From positions 1-64,000 of the forward strand of contig JAILRS010000040.1 of NCBI GenBank assembly GCA_024698045.1: DNA of 64,000 bases, read 5' to 3'. The position numbers and the translations under genes were made by a program. A model generated the notes under the pieces. It was not told the DNA's origin. It did not search any database and saw only the letters and a list, made by a program, of their open reading frames with translations. The DNA comes from Selenomonadaceae bacterium (lineage in GTDB: Bacteria; Bacillota; Negativicutes; Selenomonadales; Selenomonadaceae). How positions within the stretch are numbered: position 1 is the first letter of the stretch; each line of letters starts with the position of its first letter. This document shows positions 45,894 to 54,936 of the stretch, one piece after another.

Positions 45894-46007
45894 CTTTCAG
45901 TCGTTACCGAAAGTGTTCAAAGTCAACAGGAGTATCGTTATAGTCGCGGTTATTGACTGAGGTTGTCGAAAACTTTGGCGCGATTTCAGGATGCAACGTC
46001 ACGTTGC
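45894..46007 (+). repeat. dispersed intergenic repeat, copy B
   Basis: CTTTC...GAAAG opens this copy and the palindrome GCAACGT-C-ACGTTGC (45993-46007) closes it. Shared inner blocks with copies A and C include AAGTGTTCAAAGTCAAC, GTCGAAA and GGCGCGATTTCAGGATG. It lies in the 328-bp gap between the 3D gene and ctsR; the rest of that gap is the two terminators and an imperfect larger hairpin (46019-46074, arms GGCTCA/TGAGCC). Confidence 0.82.
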
Positions 46008-46077
46008 CCTCGCAGGGGCGGCTCACTATCATTACTATTACGCTTCTCGTCAATGTTCAACGTGATAATTGAGCCAA

Positions 46078-46105
46078 TAAAAAAAGTCGCCCAATCAGAC
46101 GACTT
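46078..46105 (-). terminator. terminator after ctsR
   Basis: On the minus strand AAGTCG (46105-46100) and CGACTT (46089-46084) form the stem and six further T's follow. Confidence 0.75.
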
Positions 46106-46139
46106 TAAAAGTATTCGGATTGAAATGTACCAAACCGAT

Positions 46140-46616
46140 TCAGGTTATTTTAGCCAAAGTAATAAATATCGAACGAATTAATTTAGCGCGATCAACCGGC
46201 TCTATTTTCTCTTCGTTTTCCAAAGTGTAAAGATTCGCCGTCGTCTGCGCAATCAATTCAGCTTCACGCCTCGTGATTAAATTGTTCTTGAGTAAGAAAT
46301 CCAACATTGATTTAATCGCAACGAAAGGCGTCTCCTCGGTTATGTCGTTGAGCATATCGCGGTACATCATTTGTTTCTGATCTAAATCTTCGGGTAGGAG
46401 GGTAATGCGAATATATCCGCCTAAGCCGCGCCGCGATTCCACTACAAAACCGCGTTCGGTGGTGAATCTCGTGCTCAAGACGTAACTGATTTGCGACGGC
46501 GCACATCTTATCTCGTCTGCTAACGTCGTGCGTTTCAACTCGATTTGCCTGTCCGCCTTTTGCGCCAACTTCTTGAGAATGTACTCTTCAATCGTATCGG
46601 CCTTATTGTTTATCAT
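46140..46616 (-). CDS. ctsR: transcriptional repressor CtsR
   Basis: CtsR represses clp and other heat-shock genes in Bacillota by binding tandem heptad sites. The 158-residue protein has the DNA-binding block IRCAPSQISYVLSTRFTTERG (about 37-57), and the wing VVESRRGLGGYIRI is intact, including the Gly-rich thermosensing loop. Start ATG 46616 is fixed by AGAGGTGAT; the open frame extends upstream. mcsA, mcsB and clpC, its usual operon partners, are absent here, so the gene stands alone between terminator and promoter. Confidence 0.93.
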   Translation of the reverse strand: MINNKADTIEEYILKKLAQKADRQIELKRTTLADEIRCAPSQISYVLSTRFTTERGFVVESRRGLGGYIRITLLPEDLDQKQMMYRDMLNDITEETPFVAIKSMLDFLLKNNLITRREAELIAQTTANLYTLENEEKIEPVDRAKLIRSIFITLAKIT

Positions 46617-46634
46617 AGTTATCACCTCTTGATA

Positions 46635-46670
46635 TTTTGACATTATACAGTCAAAAAATCAAATCAGCAA
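46635..46670 (-). promoter_or_regulatory. ctsR promoter with overlapping palindrome
   Basis: On the minus strand TTGCTG (46670-46665), a 17-bp spacer and TATAAT (46647-46642). The palindrome TTTTGAC-N8-GTCAAAA (46635-46656) covers the -10. It contains GTCAAA, the core of the CtsR heptad, but inverted rather than in the usual direct tandem. Confidence 0.6.
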
Positions 46671-46710
46671 GCTTTTTTGTGCAGAAATTTAAAATGGGAG
46701 TGTTGAGTAA

Positions 46711-47208
46711 ATGAGACGAGCAATTTTTTTCGACAGGGATGGGGTATTAAATGAGGAAGTCGGTTACCTGTGGCAAGTCGAGCGATTCAAATGGATTGAC
46801 GGCGCGCGCGAGGCTATAAAGTTCTGTAACGACAACAATGTATTGGCGATAGTGGTAACGAATCAAGGCGGAATAGCACGCGGCTTGTATACTGCCGAAG
46901 ACGTCGACGCACTTCATAATTTCATGCAGGAGGATTTGTCAAAAATCGGGGCGCATATTGACGCTTTCTATTATTGTCCGCATCATCCCGAAGGCGTCGT
47001 CAAAGAATTAAGTATCGTCTGCGAATGTCGAAAACCAAAACCGGCATTGATATTGAAGGCATGTGCGGATTTTAACGTTAATCCTGCGGAATCAATAATG
47101 TTCGGCGATACCGAAAGAGATATGGAGGCGGCACGAGCGGCAAAACTTCGCGCGGGAATTTTATTTGACGGAAGTAACTTATTAACCGCCGTGAAGGAAA
47201 ATTTTTAA
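46711..47208 (+). CDS. gmhB: D,D-heptose 1,7-bisphosphate phosphatase family protein
   Basis: A 165-residue HAD phosphatase starting at ATG 46711. Motif I is FFDRDGVLN (6-14), VTNQGGIARG follows, and a zinc loop with CPHHPEG...CECRKPKP (about 91-113) is typical of GmhB, which makes heptose for lipopolysaccharide. The similar HisB-N histidinol phosphatase shares these features, so the name is the better guess rather than certain. If GmhB, it supports an outer membrane. Its end overlaps the convergent prepilin peptidase gene by 4 bp. Confidence 0.8.
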   Translation: MRRAIFFDRDGVLNEEVGYLWQVERFKWIDGAREAIKFCNDNNVLAIVVTNQGGIARGLYTAEDVDALHNFMQEDLSKIGAHIDAFYYCPHHPEGVVKELSIVCECRKPKPALILKACADFNVNPAESIMFGDTERDMEAARAAKLRAGILFDGSNLLTAVKENF

Positions 47209-47831
47209 CCGAAGAGTAAAAAATATATGGCTGCAACAGTAAAATAAGGTCCGTAGGCAAAATAACTGTCACGGGTCTTTTTTTTCAACGCGATTAACAG
47301 TAAGGCCGAAAGACCGCCGACAACAGTCGCGACCAATACCGCCGATATAATTTTTTCGCAACCAAGCCAAATACCCAATGCCGCGATTAATTTCACGTCG
47401 CCGCCGCCTAATGCTCCCTTAGACAGCAAAGCAAGCAGTAAAAAAATTCCGCCGCTACCTGCCGCCGCAATCGCATGGTCAACGGGATTCAAATTCATTT
47501 GCCAAACAAATATGACGCCGATAACCGCCAAAGGTAATGTCATCGCGTCGAAAAGCATGTACTGTTCAAAATCGGTGACGGTCATTAAAACGAGGAGAAA
47601 AATCGCCGCAATCATGAAAAAATTTTGCGGTAGGGTGTACGATTCAAAAATGTAGGTCAGAAATATCGTGAAGGCACAGAATAAAATCGGGCGACGATTT
47701 TGCTCACGCGCGGCAATTTCTTCGGGAAAAGATAAATCTGCGCAGTTGCGATAAAGTTTGTCAATCCAAAGCGAACCGATAAAGGTTAACGCGACGGAAA
47801 AAATCAGTGCGGCAAAAATTTCGGCTATCAT
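47205..47831 (-). CDS. prepilin peptidase (A24 family)
   Basis: A 208-residue polytopic membrane peptidase that cuts type IV prepilin-like leaders. The two catalytic aspartates lie in TVTDFEQYMLFD (about 87-98) and GALGGGDVKLIAALG (about 139-153). The CxxC zinc region common in large PilD enzymes is not visible, so methylation activity is doubtful. Start ATG 47831 follows GAGGAGA; an upstream ATG is unsupported. No pilin or pseudopilin genes lie nearby. Confidence 0.87.
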   Translation of the reverse strand: MIAEIFAALIFSVALTFIGSLWIDKLYRNCADLSFPEEIAAREQNRRPILFCAFTIFLTYIFESYTLPQNFFMIAAIFLLVLMTVTDFEQYMLFDAMTLPLAVIGVIFVWQMNLNPVDHAIAAAGSGGIFLLLALLSKGALGGGDVKLIAALGIWLGCEKIISAVLVATVVGGLSALLLIALKKKTRDSYFAYGPYFTVAAIYFLLFG

Positions 47832-47939
47832 CTCAATTCTCCTCGGCAGTATAAAAATTGCGCCCACAACATCCGATAAAATTTTTCGGATATCGGGACG
47901 CGTTAATGTGTCATTTCAAGTAAAAAGTTTCTAAAAAAT

Positions 47940-49412
47940 TTACGTGGTCTGTAATCTGTGTTCGGGTTCGCTCAACATTTTTTTGCCTAACTTCACGGTG
48001 AAAAAAGCATAAGCGGCGGAAAAAACCGCGGCAAGTATGTAACTCAAAGTCCAATCCAAACCGAAACCGATAGGCACATGCAAAATGTAAGTCGAAACAA
48101 TATACATGTAGAAAGTGCCGGGGATAATCGCCATAACGTAAGGCAAGTCGTGTTTAATCATGTAAACCGTAATCATGGCGAAGGCAAAGACGGCAATCGT
48201 CTCGTTAGCCCAGGAGAAATAACGCCACAGTACAGAAAAACCACTCGCGTTGGTTTTGGCGAAGAACAATACGCCGGCAACTACAGCAAAGATTATCAGA
48301 GCAAGAGTCAATGTATTCTTTTTCTTTGAGCTGTCGATTTTCAAGGCATCGGCAAGCATAATGCGAAGGGATCGCAAAGCTGTATCGCCCGAAGTAATTG
48401 CCAGAACAACGACGCCCAAAACCGCAATCATGCCGCCGATATCACCTAACATATCTTTCGCGATAACGCCGACGACAATCGCCGCAGTCTTTAATAAATT
48501 TTCTTCGGTAGCTAATCCGAGATTGACCGCGCCCATAGCAGCCGCCGCCCATGCCATCGCAATAAAACCTTCGGCAATCATTGTGTTGTAGTAGACAAGG
48601 CGCCCATGTTTTTCATTAGTGACGGAACGGGCAATCATAGTGGCTTGAGTGGAATGGAAACCCGAAGTGATACCGCAAGCCACGGTCACGAAGAACATCG
48701 GGATAAAGTGTTCGCCCAAAGGATGGATATTCATCACGCCCGTCTCCCAAATTTCCGTAAGGGGATAGCCGTTAATGAAAAGCCCGAAGAAAATTCCAAC
48801 GGCACTGAGTAAAAGTATCAAGCCGAATATCGGATAAATCTTGCCGATAATTTTGTCGATAGGCAAGAGAGTAGCGATAAGATAGTAGCCGAAAATAATC
48901 GCGTAAACGGTAATGACAGTGGAATTAAGTGAAGCAGCATCACCGTGCAAAATGTGAGCGACAAACAAATCGCCCGGGGTGTAAATGAAAACCGCGCCGA
49001 CCAAAAGCATCAACAGGCAAATAAAAACGTTGTAGATTTTGTAAGGATTTTCGCCGAGAAATCTTTTGACGAGCGAAGGCATTTGTTCACCGTTATTGCG
49101 TAGGGAAATCATACCGCTCATGTAATCATGAAACGCACCGCCGATAACGCAACCAATCGGAATTGTTATAAACGCTATGGGACCGAACAAAATACCTTGA
49201 ATAGGTCCGAGCACGGGGCCGGTACCTGCAATATCAAGTAATTCAATCAGCGTGTTGCGCCATTTATTCATTGGCACATAATCTACGCCGTCATTTAATT
49301 TTACTGCGGGAGTTTTAACATTTTCATCGGGCTTCATTATTTTATCGCATATGGAGCCGTAAACCGCCGCGCCGCCGATTAAAATTACGAGACCGATTAT
49401 AAATGTAATCAA
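47940..49412 (-). CDS. cstA: carbon starvation protein CstA family transporter
   Basis: A 490-residue membrane protein with about 14 helices. The family blocks are present: RWRNT-like NKWRNTLIELLDIAGTGPVLGPIQG (about 49-73), GGAFHDYMSGMISLRNNGEQMP (about 92-113) and GFHSTQATMIAR. CstA and its relatives take up peptides or pyruvate, especially under starvation. It is shorter than the roughly 700-residue E. coli CstA and matches the compact form seen in many anaerobes. It lies just downstream of infB in the same direction. Confidence 0.92.
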   Translation of the reverse strand: MITFIIGLVILIGGAAVYGSICDKIMKPDENVKTPAVKLNDGVDYVPMNKWRNTLIELLDIAGTGPVLGPIQGILFGPIAFITIPIGCVIGGAFHDYMSGMISLRNNGEQMPSLVKRFLGENPYKIYNVFICLLMLLVGAVFIYTPGDLFVAHILHGDAASLNSTVITVYAIIFGYYLIATLLPIDKIIGKIYPIFGLILLLSAVGIFFGLFINGYPLTEIWETGVMNIHPLGEHFIPMFFVTVACGITSGFHSTQATMIARSVTNEKHGRLVYYNTMIAEGFIAMAWAAAAMGAVNLGLATEENLLKTAAIVVGVIAKDMLGDIGGMIAVLGVVVLAITSGDTALRSLRIMLADALKIDSSKKKNTLTLALIIFAVVAGVLFFAKTNASGFSVLWRYFSWANETIAVFAFAMITVYMIKHDLPYVMAIIPGTFYMYIVSTYILHVPIGFGLDWTLSYILAAVFSAAYAFFTVKLGKKMLSEPEHRLQTT

Positions 49413-49440
49413 AGGTGGTCACTTCCTAAATACTTTGACT

Positions 49441-52227
49441 TTATTCGTGATTAATATCCTCAATGGAAGTTTCAATCTCCTCCATCTTGTAAGCCTCGAT
49501 AATATCGCCCTCTTTGAAGTCGCGATAATCGAGAATGGAGATGCCGCATTCGTAACCTGCGGCAACTTCTTTGACTTCGTCTTTAAATCTGCGCAGAGAA
49601 TCGATTTCGCCGTCGAATACTTCAATGTTATCGCGCAGGATTCTGATTTTGGAGTTGTTGGAAATTTTTCCCTCGAGGACGTAAGAACCTGCGACCAAAG
49701 CTTTGGAGAATTTCATGACCTTGCGAATTTCTACGCGACCTTGAATAACTTCCTTAAACTTGGGAGCAAGTAAGCCACTCATAGCCGCCTGCACATCGTT
49801 AATTGCGTCGTAAATAACTCTGTAAGTTCTGATATCGATATTTTCGGTAGATGCCGCCTTGCGCGCGTTATTATCGGGGCGGACGTTAAAACCAAGGATA
49901 AGAGCATTGGAAGACGAAGCAAGCATGACATCAGACTCATTGACTGCGCCTACGCCCGAATGAACGATGTTGACACGAACTTCGTCATTTTTATTGAGAG
50001 CAAGCAGCGAACCCGACAACGCTTCTATGGAGCCTTGTACGTCGGCTTTGATTAGGATATTCAAATCTTTTAAGGAGCCTTCTTGAATACGACTGAACAA
50101 ATCATCCAAAGAAACTTTTTTGGATTTAATCAAGTCGTTGCGTTTGCGTTCGATACGGTGTTCCGCAATGGACTTGGCAAGTTTTTCGTCGAGCGCGGCA
50201 AGGATATCACCGGCTTCGGGGACATCGTTTAAACCTAAAACCTCAACGGGAACGCTGGGACCTGCTTTTTTGAGATTGTCGCCGCGTTCATTCATCATCG
50301 CGCGTACTTTGCCGTAAGTTGTACCGGCAACGATTGAATCGCCGATTCTAAGTGTACCGTTCTGTACCAAAACAGTAGCGACAGGGCCGCGACCTTTATC
50401 GAGTTGTGCCTCAATGATAACGCCGCGCGCCTCACGATTGGGATTTGCTTTGAACTCCTGAATATCGGCCTCAAGCAAAATCATTTCGAGAAGTTCGTTA
50501 ATCCCCATATTCTTTTTGGCGGAAACTTCAACCATGGTAGTATCGCCGCCGTATTCGCTGGTAATCAAACCGTGCTCCATCAATTCCTGTTTGACGCGCA
50601 TGGGATTCGCACCGGGCTTATCGATTTTGTTTATCGCAACGATTATCGGGACGCCTGCGGCTTTGGCGTGATTGATAGCCTCGATTGTTTGCGGCATAAC
50701 ACCGTCATCGGCGGCGACGACCAGAATTGCGATATCGGTAACCTGCGCACCGCGTGCACGCATAGCGGTAAAAGCTTCGTGACCGGGTGTATCGAGGAAG
50801 ACGATTTTTCTGTCATTGCAAATGACTTGATACGCGCCGATATGTTGAGTGATACCGCCTGCCTCGGTTGCCGTGACCGATGATTTTCTGATGACGTCAA
50901 GCAATGAAGTTTTGCCGTGATCTACGTGACCCATGACGGTAACGACGGGCGGACGAAGTTTCAAACTGGCTTCATCATCTTCGATTTCGGGAATAAGTGT
51001 CGGATCTACTTCCGGCGGTAATTCTTCGACAGTGACACCGAATTCGCCGGCAACAAGTGCCGCGGTATCAAAATCAATCTCCTGATTAATCGTGGCGACC
51101 GAACCCATCATCAGCAATTTTTTTATGACTTCGGCTGCCGTACAACTCATTTTACTCGCCAAATCTTTAACAGCAATGCTTTCGCCGACTTTAATATGTG
51201 TCGGACGCGCTATTTCTGCCTTATGGACAACTTGGGGTTGCTGACGATTTTTCTTACGCGCAGATCTCGGAGCACGTTGTTTATCGCTCAATTGTGCCGC
51301 CTGAGTTTTGGCAGCCTCTTTTGCATTTGCGGGACCTCTTTGATTACGACCGCGCGAACGATTTTTGTTACCGTCATCGCGTTGGCGTTCGTTACGATTT
51401 TTTGATTGACGATCGCCGCGTTCGGCACGTTCCTGTCGCGGTTCCTGTTCGATGCGATTTTCTTGACTGCGATAATCTTGACGACGTTCACTGCGCTCGC
51501 CGCGCTCCTGACGTGTATCTTGACTGCCGCGACCTTCTTGATTGCGATAATCTTGACGACGATCGCCGCGTTCGCCGCGTTCCTGTCGTGTATCCTGTCC
51601 GCCGCGGTTTTCTTGATTGCGATAGTCTTGACGACGTTCGCCGCGATTTTCCTGCGTACGATTGTCGCGTCGCGGTTGTTGTGCCTGCTGTTGCGGACGC
51701 GATTGCCTTTGCGGTCTGTTCTGTTGCGAAGATTGTGCCGGTCTGTTTTGCTGTTGAGTTTGTGTCTGCGCAGGTTGCTGAACTTGCTGTTGCGATTGCT
51801 GTTGAGTTTGAGTCTGTGTTTGAGATTGTGTCTGCTGTTGAGTTTGTGTTTGCGGCTGTGTTTGTTTGACAGGTTGCGAAGGTTGCGCAGGAGTTTGCGG
51901 ACGCGGTTGCCTTTGCGGTCTTGCTTGCTGTTGAACAGGTTGCGCAGGTTTAACTTGCTGTTGAGTTTGTGTCTGCTGTTGAGATTGTGTCTGAGGTTGT
52001 TGCGGTTTTGCCTGCGGTGTTTCGATTACTTCGGCAGGAGTTTCCGCCTTTGGTTTGTTGCGACGCCCGAATGCCGACTTCACCATTTCATAAGCCTCGG
52101 ATTCGACTGCCGTGAAACGATTTTTGACTTTAACCTTATGTTTGTTAAGGAAGTCGACAATTACTTTTGCATCCTGACTGAATTCGTTAGCCATGTCGAA
52201 AATTCTATACTTAATCGGTTTTGACAT
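49441..52227 (-). CDS. infB: translation initiation factor IF-2
   Basis: A 928-residue GTPase that delivers initiator tRNA. An IF2 N-terminal helical domain (1-54) leads into a long low-complexity region (about 65-320) that is Gln/Pro/Thr-rich, then Arg/Asp/Glu/Gln-rich with about 25-residue repeats. A second IF2_N domain (about 340-390) is followed by the G domain: G1 GHVDHGKTS (about 432-440), [17 protein letters not shown]. The EF-Tu-like and C-terminal tRNA-binding domains complete it. ATG 52227 follows GGGGGTGG. It is the last gene of the rimP-nusA-ylxR operon. Confidence 0.96.
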   Translation of the reverse strand: MSKPIKYRIFDMANEFSQDAKVIVDFLNKHKVKVKNRFTAVESEAYEMVKSAFGRRNKPKAETPAEVIETPQAKPQQPQTQSQQQTQTQQQVKPAQPVQQQARPQRQPRPQTPAQPSQPVKQTQPQTQTQQQTQSQTQTQTQQQSQQQVQQPAQTQTQQQNRPAQSSQQNRPQRQSRPQQQAQQPRRDNRTQENRGERRQDYRNQENRGGQDTRQERGERGDRRQDYRNQEGRGSQDTRQERGERSERRQDYRSQENRIEQEPRQERAERGDRQSKNRNERQRDDGNKNRSRGRNQRGPANAKEAAKTQAAQLSDKQRAPRSARKKNRQQPQVVHKAEIARPTHIKVGESIAVKDLASKMSCTAAEVIKKLLMMGSVATINQEIDFDTAALVAGEFGVTVEELPPEVDPTLIPEIEDDEASLKLRPPVVTVMGHVDHGKTSLLDVIRKSSVTATEAGGITQHIGAYQVICNDRKIVFLDTPGHEAFTAMRARGAQVTDIAILVVAADDGVMPQTIEAINHAKAAGVPIIVAINKIDKPGANPMRVKQELMEHGLITSEYGGDTTMVEVSAKKNMGINELLEMILLEADIQEFKANPNREARGVIIEAQLDKGRGPVATVLVQNGTLRIGDSIVAGTTYGKVRAMMNERGDNLKKAGPSVPVEVLGLNDVPEAGDILAALDEKLAKSIAEHRIERKRNDLIKSKKVSLDDLFSRIQEGSLKDLNILIKADVQGSIEALSGSLLALNKNDEVRVNIVHSGVGAVNESDVMLASSSNALILGFNVRPDNNARKAASTENIDIRTYRVIYDAINDVQAAMSGLLAPKFKEVIQGRVEIRKVMKFSKALVAGSYVLEGKISNNSKIRILRDNIEVFDGEIDSLRRFKDEVKEVAAGYECGISILDYRDFKEGDIIEAYKMEEIETSIEDINHE

Positions 52228-52252
52228 AGATCCACCCCCGTTAGATTTTACT

Positions 52253-52672
52253 TTACATACGGATTTTCTCCTTTAGCGTATAATAAAGTTCATTGGACAC
52301 TTGGATTTTAAAAATATCGTCTAATATCCGTCTTTCGTCGATTATGTCAACGCATTTAAAAGATTTGCAGAGATATACGCCGCGCCCTTGAGCCTTGCCG
52401 CTTTCATCCACGATAATTTTATTTCCCGACTTGACTATGCGAAAAAATTCGGATTGAGTGGCGACTTTCTTGCAAGCTATGCAGCGTTGTAATTCGCTTA
52501 AATTGCCGTAATTGAAAATTGACTTTATCAGTTCGTAAGTTTCCGCATCCACCGCCGAAAATCTGTTACGAAAATTTATCTTACGTTCGTTGAGAAAATC
52601 GATGATGTCTTCGGTGTTTACTGACAATTCCTTTGCGATTTCGTAAACTCTGTGTTTAATTGGTTTCGGCAT
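52253..52672 (-). CDS. IF2 N-terminal domain fused to a YlxR domain
   Basis: A 139-residue chimera. Residues 1-54 ([15 protein letters not shown] to YELIKSIFN) align with residues 1-54 of the downstream infB product, about half identical. Residues 63-139 (RCIACKK, then [11 protein letters not shown] and YLCKS) align with the adjacent ylxR product, including an identical 11-residue block. ATG 52672 lies 4 bp after the ylxR stop and infB follows 25 bp later. It occupies the place where ylxQ, an L7Ae-like protein, normally sits. An RNA-binding or ribosome-related role is inferred from its parts. Confidence 0.9.
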   Translation of the reverse strand: MPKPIKHRVYEIAKELSVNTEDIIDFLNERKINFRNRFSAVDAETYELIKSIFNYGNLSELQRCIACKKVATQSEFFRIVKSGNKIIVDESGKAQGRGVYLCKSFKCVDIIDERRILDDIFKIQVSNELYYTLKEKIRM

Positions 52673-52676
52673 GAAT

Positions 52677-52973
52677 TTATTCTCCGTGATTCGGGATTTT
52701 ATCCCTTAGCGCGTCATAAACTTCGTCGGATATTTTGACTTTGAAAATTTTTTCCAAGCTCCTCCGTCTGTTAATTATTGTCATACACTCGGGCGATTTG
52801 CAGAGATACGCGCCGCGCCCTTGTGCTTTGCCGCTCTCGTCGACGGTTATTTTACCGTCAGATTTGACCACGCGTATTAATTCGGATTTGTGACGGACTT
52901 GTCTGCAAACTACACAGCGTCTCATTTCGATTTGTTTAATTGCCGTACCCTTTGCGCTTTTTCCTTTCGACAT
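52677..52973 (-). CDS. ylxR: YlxR family RNA-binding protein
   Basis: A 98-residue basic protein of the DUF448/YlxR family: MRRCVVCRQVRHKSELIRVV (about 17-36), [20 protein letters not shown] and CMTIINRRRSLEKIF. YlxR proteins bind RNA and have been linked to RNase P and to transcription control. ATG 52973 follows GGAGGTG. Position between nusA and infB is the conserved one. A second YlxR domain follows immediately in the fusion gene. Confidence 0.93.
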   Translation of the reverse strand: MSKGKSAKGTAIKQIEMRRCVVCRQVRHKSELIRVVKSDGKITVDESGKAQGRGAYLCKSPECMTIINRRRSLEKIFKVKISDEVYDALRDKIPNHGE

Positions 52974-53025
52974 GTCTAATCACCTCCGACAATTAAAACT
53001 TCCGCGGCAAGAGCGATTGAGTTAT

Positions 53026-54177
53026 TCAGTTTGAAGACTGTTTGTTTTTCTTTGCGTGCGATTTCACGAAAGACATTGCGGTAGATATATCAACCTCGTG
53101 CATGTTATCGGGCAATGCGTCCGTCTTGGATTGCTTGAGGCTTTTGATATCGATTTTCCAACCCGTCAATTTGGCTGCAAGTCTTGCGTTCTGTCCTTCC
53201 TTACCGATTGCCAAACTAAGTTGATTATCGGGCACGACTACGCGGCAATTTTTTTCTTCTTCGTTTATCGCCACGCTGATGATTTTCGACGGGCTCAAGG
53301 CATTTGCAACGAATATACCGGATTTATCGCTCCATTCGATGATATCGAGTTTTTCGTCGCCCAATTCGTCAAGTACCGATTGAATTCTTGTACCGCGTTG
53401 ACCTACGCACGAGCCGACCGCCTCGACGTTCGCATCTTTGGAGTGTACCGCGATTTTTGCACGCGATCCCGCTTCTCGAGCGATTGATTTTATTTCTATT
53501 ATGCCTTCCTGAATTTCGGGCACTTGCAATTCGACAAGTCTGCGCAAAAAATTCGGGTGTGTCCTCGAAAGAAAAATCTGAGGGCCTTTGCCGAGTTTTT
53601 TTACTTCGATAATGTAAGCGCGAACCATATCGCCGACTTTGTAATCGTCGCCCGGAGCTTGTTCGGTAGGTGAAAGTATCGCTTCCGTCTTACCTATCTC
53701 GACGATTAAATTTTCTTCTTCCATGCGTACGATTTTACCCTTGACCAAATCACTTTCGCGGTTTGTAAATTCGTCGTAAATCATACCGCGTTCGGCTTCG
53801 CGCAATTTCTGTACCACAATTTGTTTGGCGGCCTGCGCAGCTATTCGCCCGAAATTTTTCGGCGTGACTTCTATCTCGATGACGTCGTCAATCTGCGCAT
53901 TGGGTTTTATAATTTCGGCATCTTCTTTGGAAATTTCTGTAACCGAATCAAAAACTTCCTCGACAACGTTTTTAAGGGCGTAGACGTGATAACTTCCGTC
54001 ATTCCTATCCAAAGTAACTTCTACATTATCATCCTGATTAAAATTTTTTCTGTAAGCCGCTTTGAGAGCCGATTCGACCGCCTCGAACATAATTTCGGGC
54101 GGAATTTCTTTTTCGGCACACAAATCTCGGAGCGCGTCGATTAAACTCGGTTCCGGTGCCTTCCTTCTTCCTGCCAA
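53026..54177 (-). CDS. nusA: transcription termination/antitermination protein NusA
   Basis: A 383-residue RNA polymerase-binding factor. Domain order is the N-terminal polymerase-binding domain (about 10-130), S1 (about 135-200, GKIVRMEEENLIVEIG), KH1 (about 235-285, SRAKIAVHSKDANVEAVGSC) and KH2 (about 305-365, NCRVVVPDNQLSLAIGKEGQNARL). There are no acidic C-terminal repeats, as in other Bacillota. TTG 54177 follows TTAGGAGG. It lies between rimP and ylxR. Confidence 0.96.
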   Translation of the reverse strand: MAGRRKAPEPSLIDALRDLCAEKEIPPEIMFEAVESALKAAYRKNFNQDDNVEVTLDRNDGSYHVYALKNVVEEVFDSVTEISKEDAEIIKPNAQIDDVIEIEVTPKNFGRIAAQAAKQIVVQKLREAERGMIYDEFTNRESDLVKGKIVRMEEENLIVEIGKTEAILSPTEQAPGDDYKVGDMVRAYIIEVKKLGKGPQIFLSRTHPNFLRRLVELQVPEIQEGIIEIKSIAREAGSRAKIAVHSKDANVEAVGSCVGQRGTRIQSVLDELGDEKLDIIEWSDKSGIFVANALSPSKIISVAINEEEKNCRVVVPDNQLSLAIGKEGQNARLAAKLTGWKIDIKSLKQSKTDALPDNMHEVDISTAMSFVKSHAKKNKQSSN

Positions 54178-54236
54178 TTAAATTCCTCCTAAGAGTTTGG
54201 GGTATAAATTTTTTTATGTTTTCCCGTCAAATTATT

Positions 54237-54680
54237 TTAAAAATCTATGTGCAATCTCACCGTAGCAACTTTATCGCGCGGCAACGGTTCAATATCTTTA
54301 AGGTGCAAAAAATTTTCGTCGCGTCCCTGCAATTCTCCGACAAAAGATTTTTGCCCGTCAATCGGCGCGTATAAAGTCACATCGACTTTCTTACCGATTT
54401 CGCGAATAAAATCTCTGTCCTTCTTCAAAATTCTGTCGATACCGGGCGAAGACACTTCCAAAATGTAAGCACCGCTGATGATATTGGTTTCGTCTAATTT
54501 TGCGCCGAGTTTTTCGCTCAACATTTGGCAATCTTCCAAATCAATTCCTTCCGCCTTGTCGACGAATACCCTCAAGTACCAATCGCGTTCCTTGACATAT
54601 TCCACGTCGACAAGTTCGTATTCGGTTCCCGTTAAAATTTCCGTCATAATTTCTTCGACTTGCGTTTCAATCTTGCTCAA
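54237..54680 (-). CDS. rimP: ribosome maturation factor RimP
   Basis: A 147-residue factor for 30S assembly. The N-terminal alpha/beta domain has YELVDVEYVKERDWYLRVFVDK and the ISGAYILEVSSPGIDR motif (about 67-82); the C-terminal SH3-like domain follows. TTG 54680 (reading SKIETQVEE next) is fixed by GGGGGTGAT, whereas the frame runs up to 54734 through the leader hairpin. It is the first gene of the operon through infB. Confidence 0.93.
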   Translation of the reverse strand: MSKIETQVEEIMTEILTGTEYELVDVEYVKERDWYLRVFVDKAEGIDLEDCQMLSEKLGAKLDETNIISGAYILEVSSPGIDRILKKDRDFIREIGKKVDVTLYAPIDGQKSFVGELQGRDENFLHLKDIEPLPRDKVATVRLHIDF

Positions 54681-54715
54681 TGAATCACCCCCGAAATTTA
54701 TTCCGATAATATGAA

Positions 54716-54737
54716 AGAGTGGACGCATGCCCACTCT
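54716..54737 (-). promoter_or_regulatory. leader hairpin upstream of rimP
   Basis: A perfect 7-bp stem AGAGTGG/CCACTCT with an 8-base loop lies about 36 bp before the rimP start. GAGAGTGGG-type hairpins are common just upstream of rimP in Bacillota (from memory). Its role, attenuator or RNA-processing site, is not known to me. Nothing else is recognised in the 200-bp gap 54735-54936. Confidence 0.55.
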
Positions 54738-54936
54738 CGTTAAAATAAAACTGTGTTTGTGCTAACCGTGTTTTTCATGTTCACGAAGTTAGATGATTGA
54801 TACAATCGATGCCTCCGAAAAATTTCACGCAAAATTAAGTCGTATGACCTTGCGCCATATTCTAAACAAAAATCGAATCATTTGCAAGTTTTTTATTTCG
54901 GCGCGGTTTTTCGGCGTTCGGCAGGCATTTTTTCGA

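Noticed and set aside
47205-47831. A type IV pilus locus
   Set aside because: Only the peptidase is present; no pilin, ATPase or PilC-like gene is near.
51198-52224. Long plus-strand frames rich in Leu, Arg, Val and Asp opposite infB
   Set aside because: They are the antisense of the Gln/Arg-rich low-complexity part of IF-2 and have no ribosome sites or domain content.
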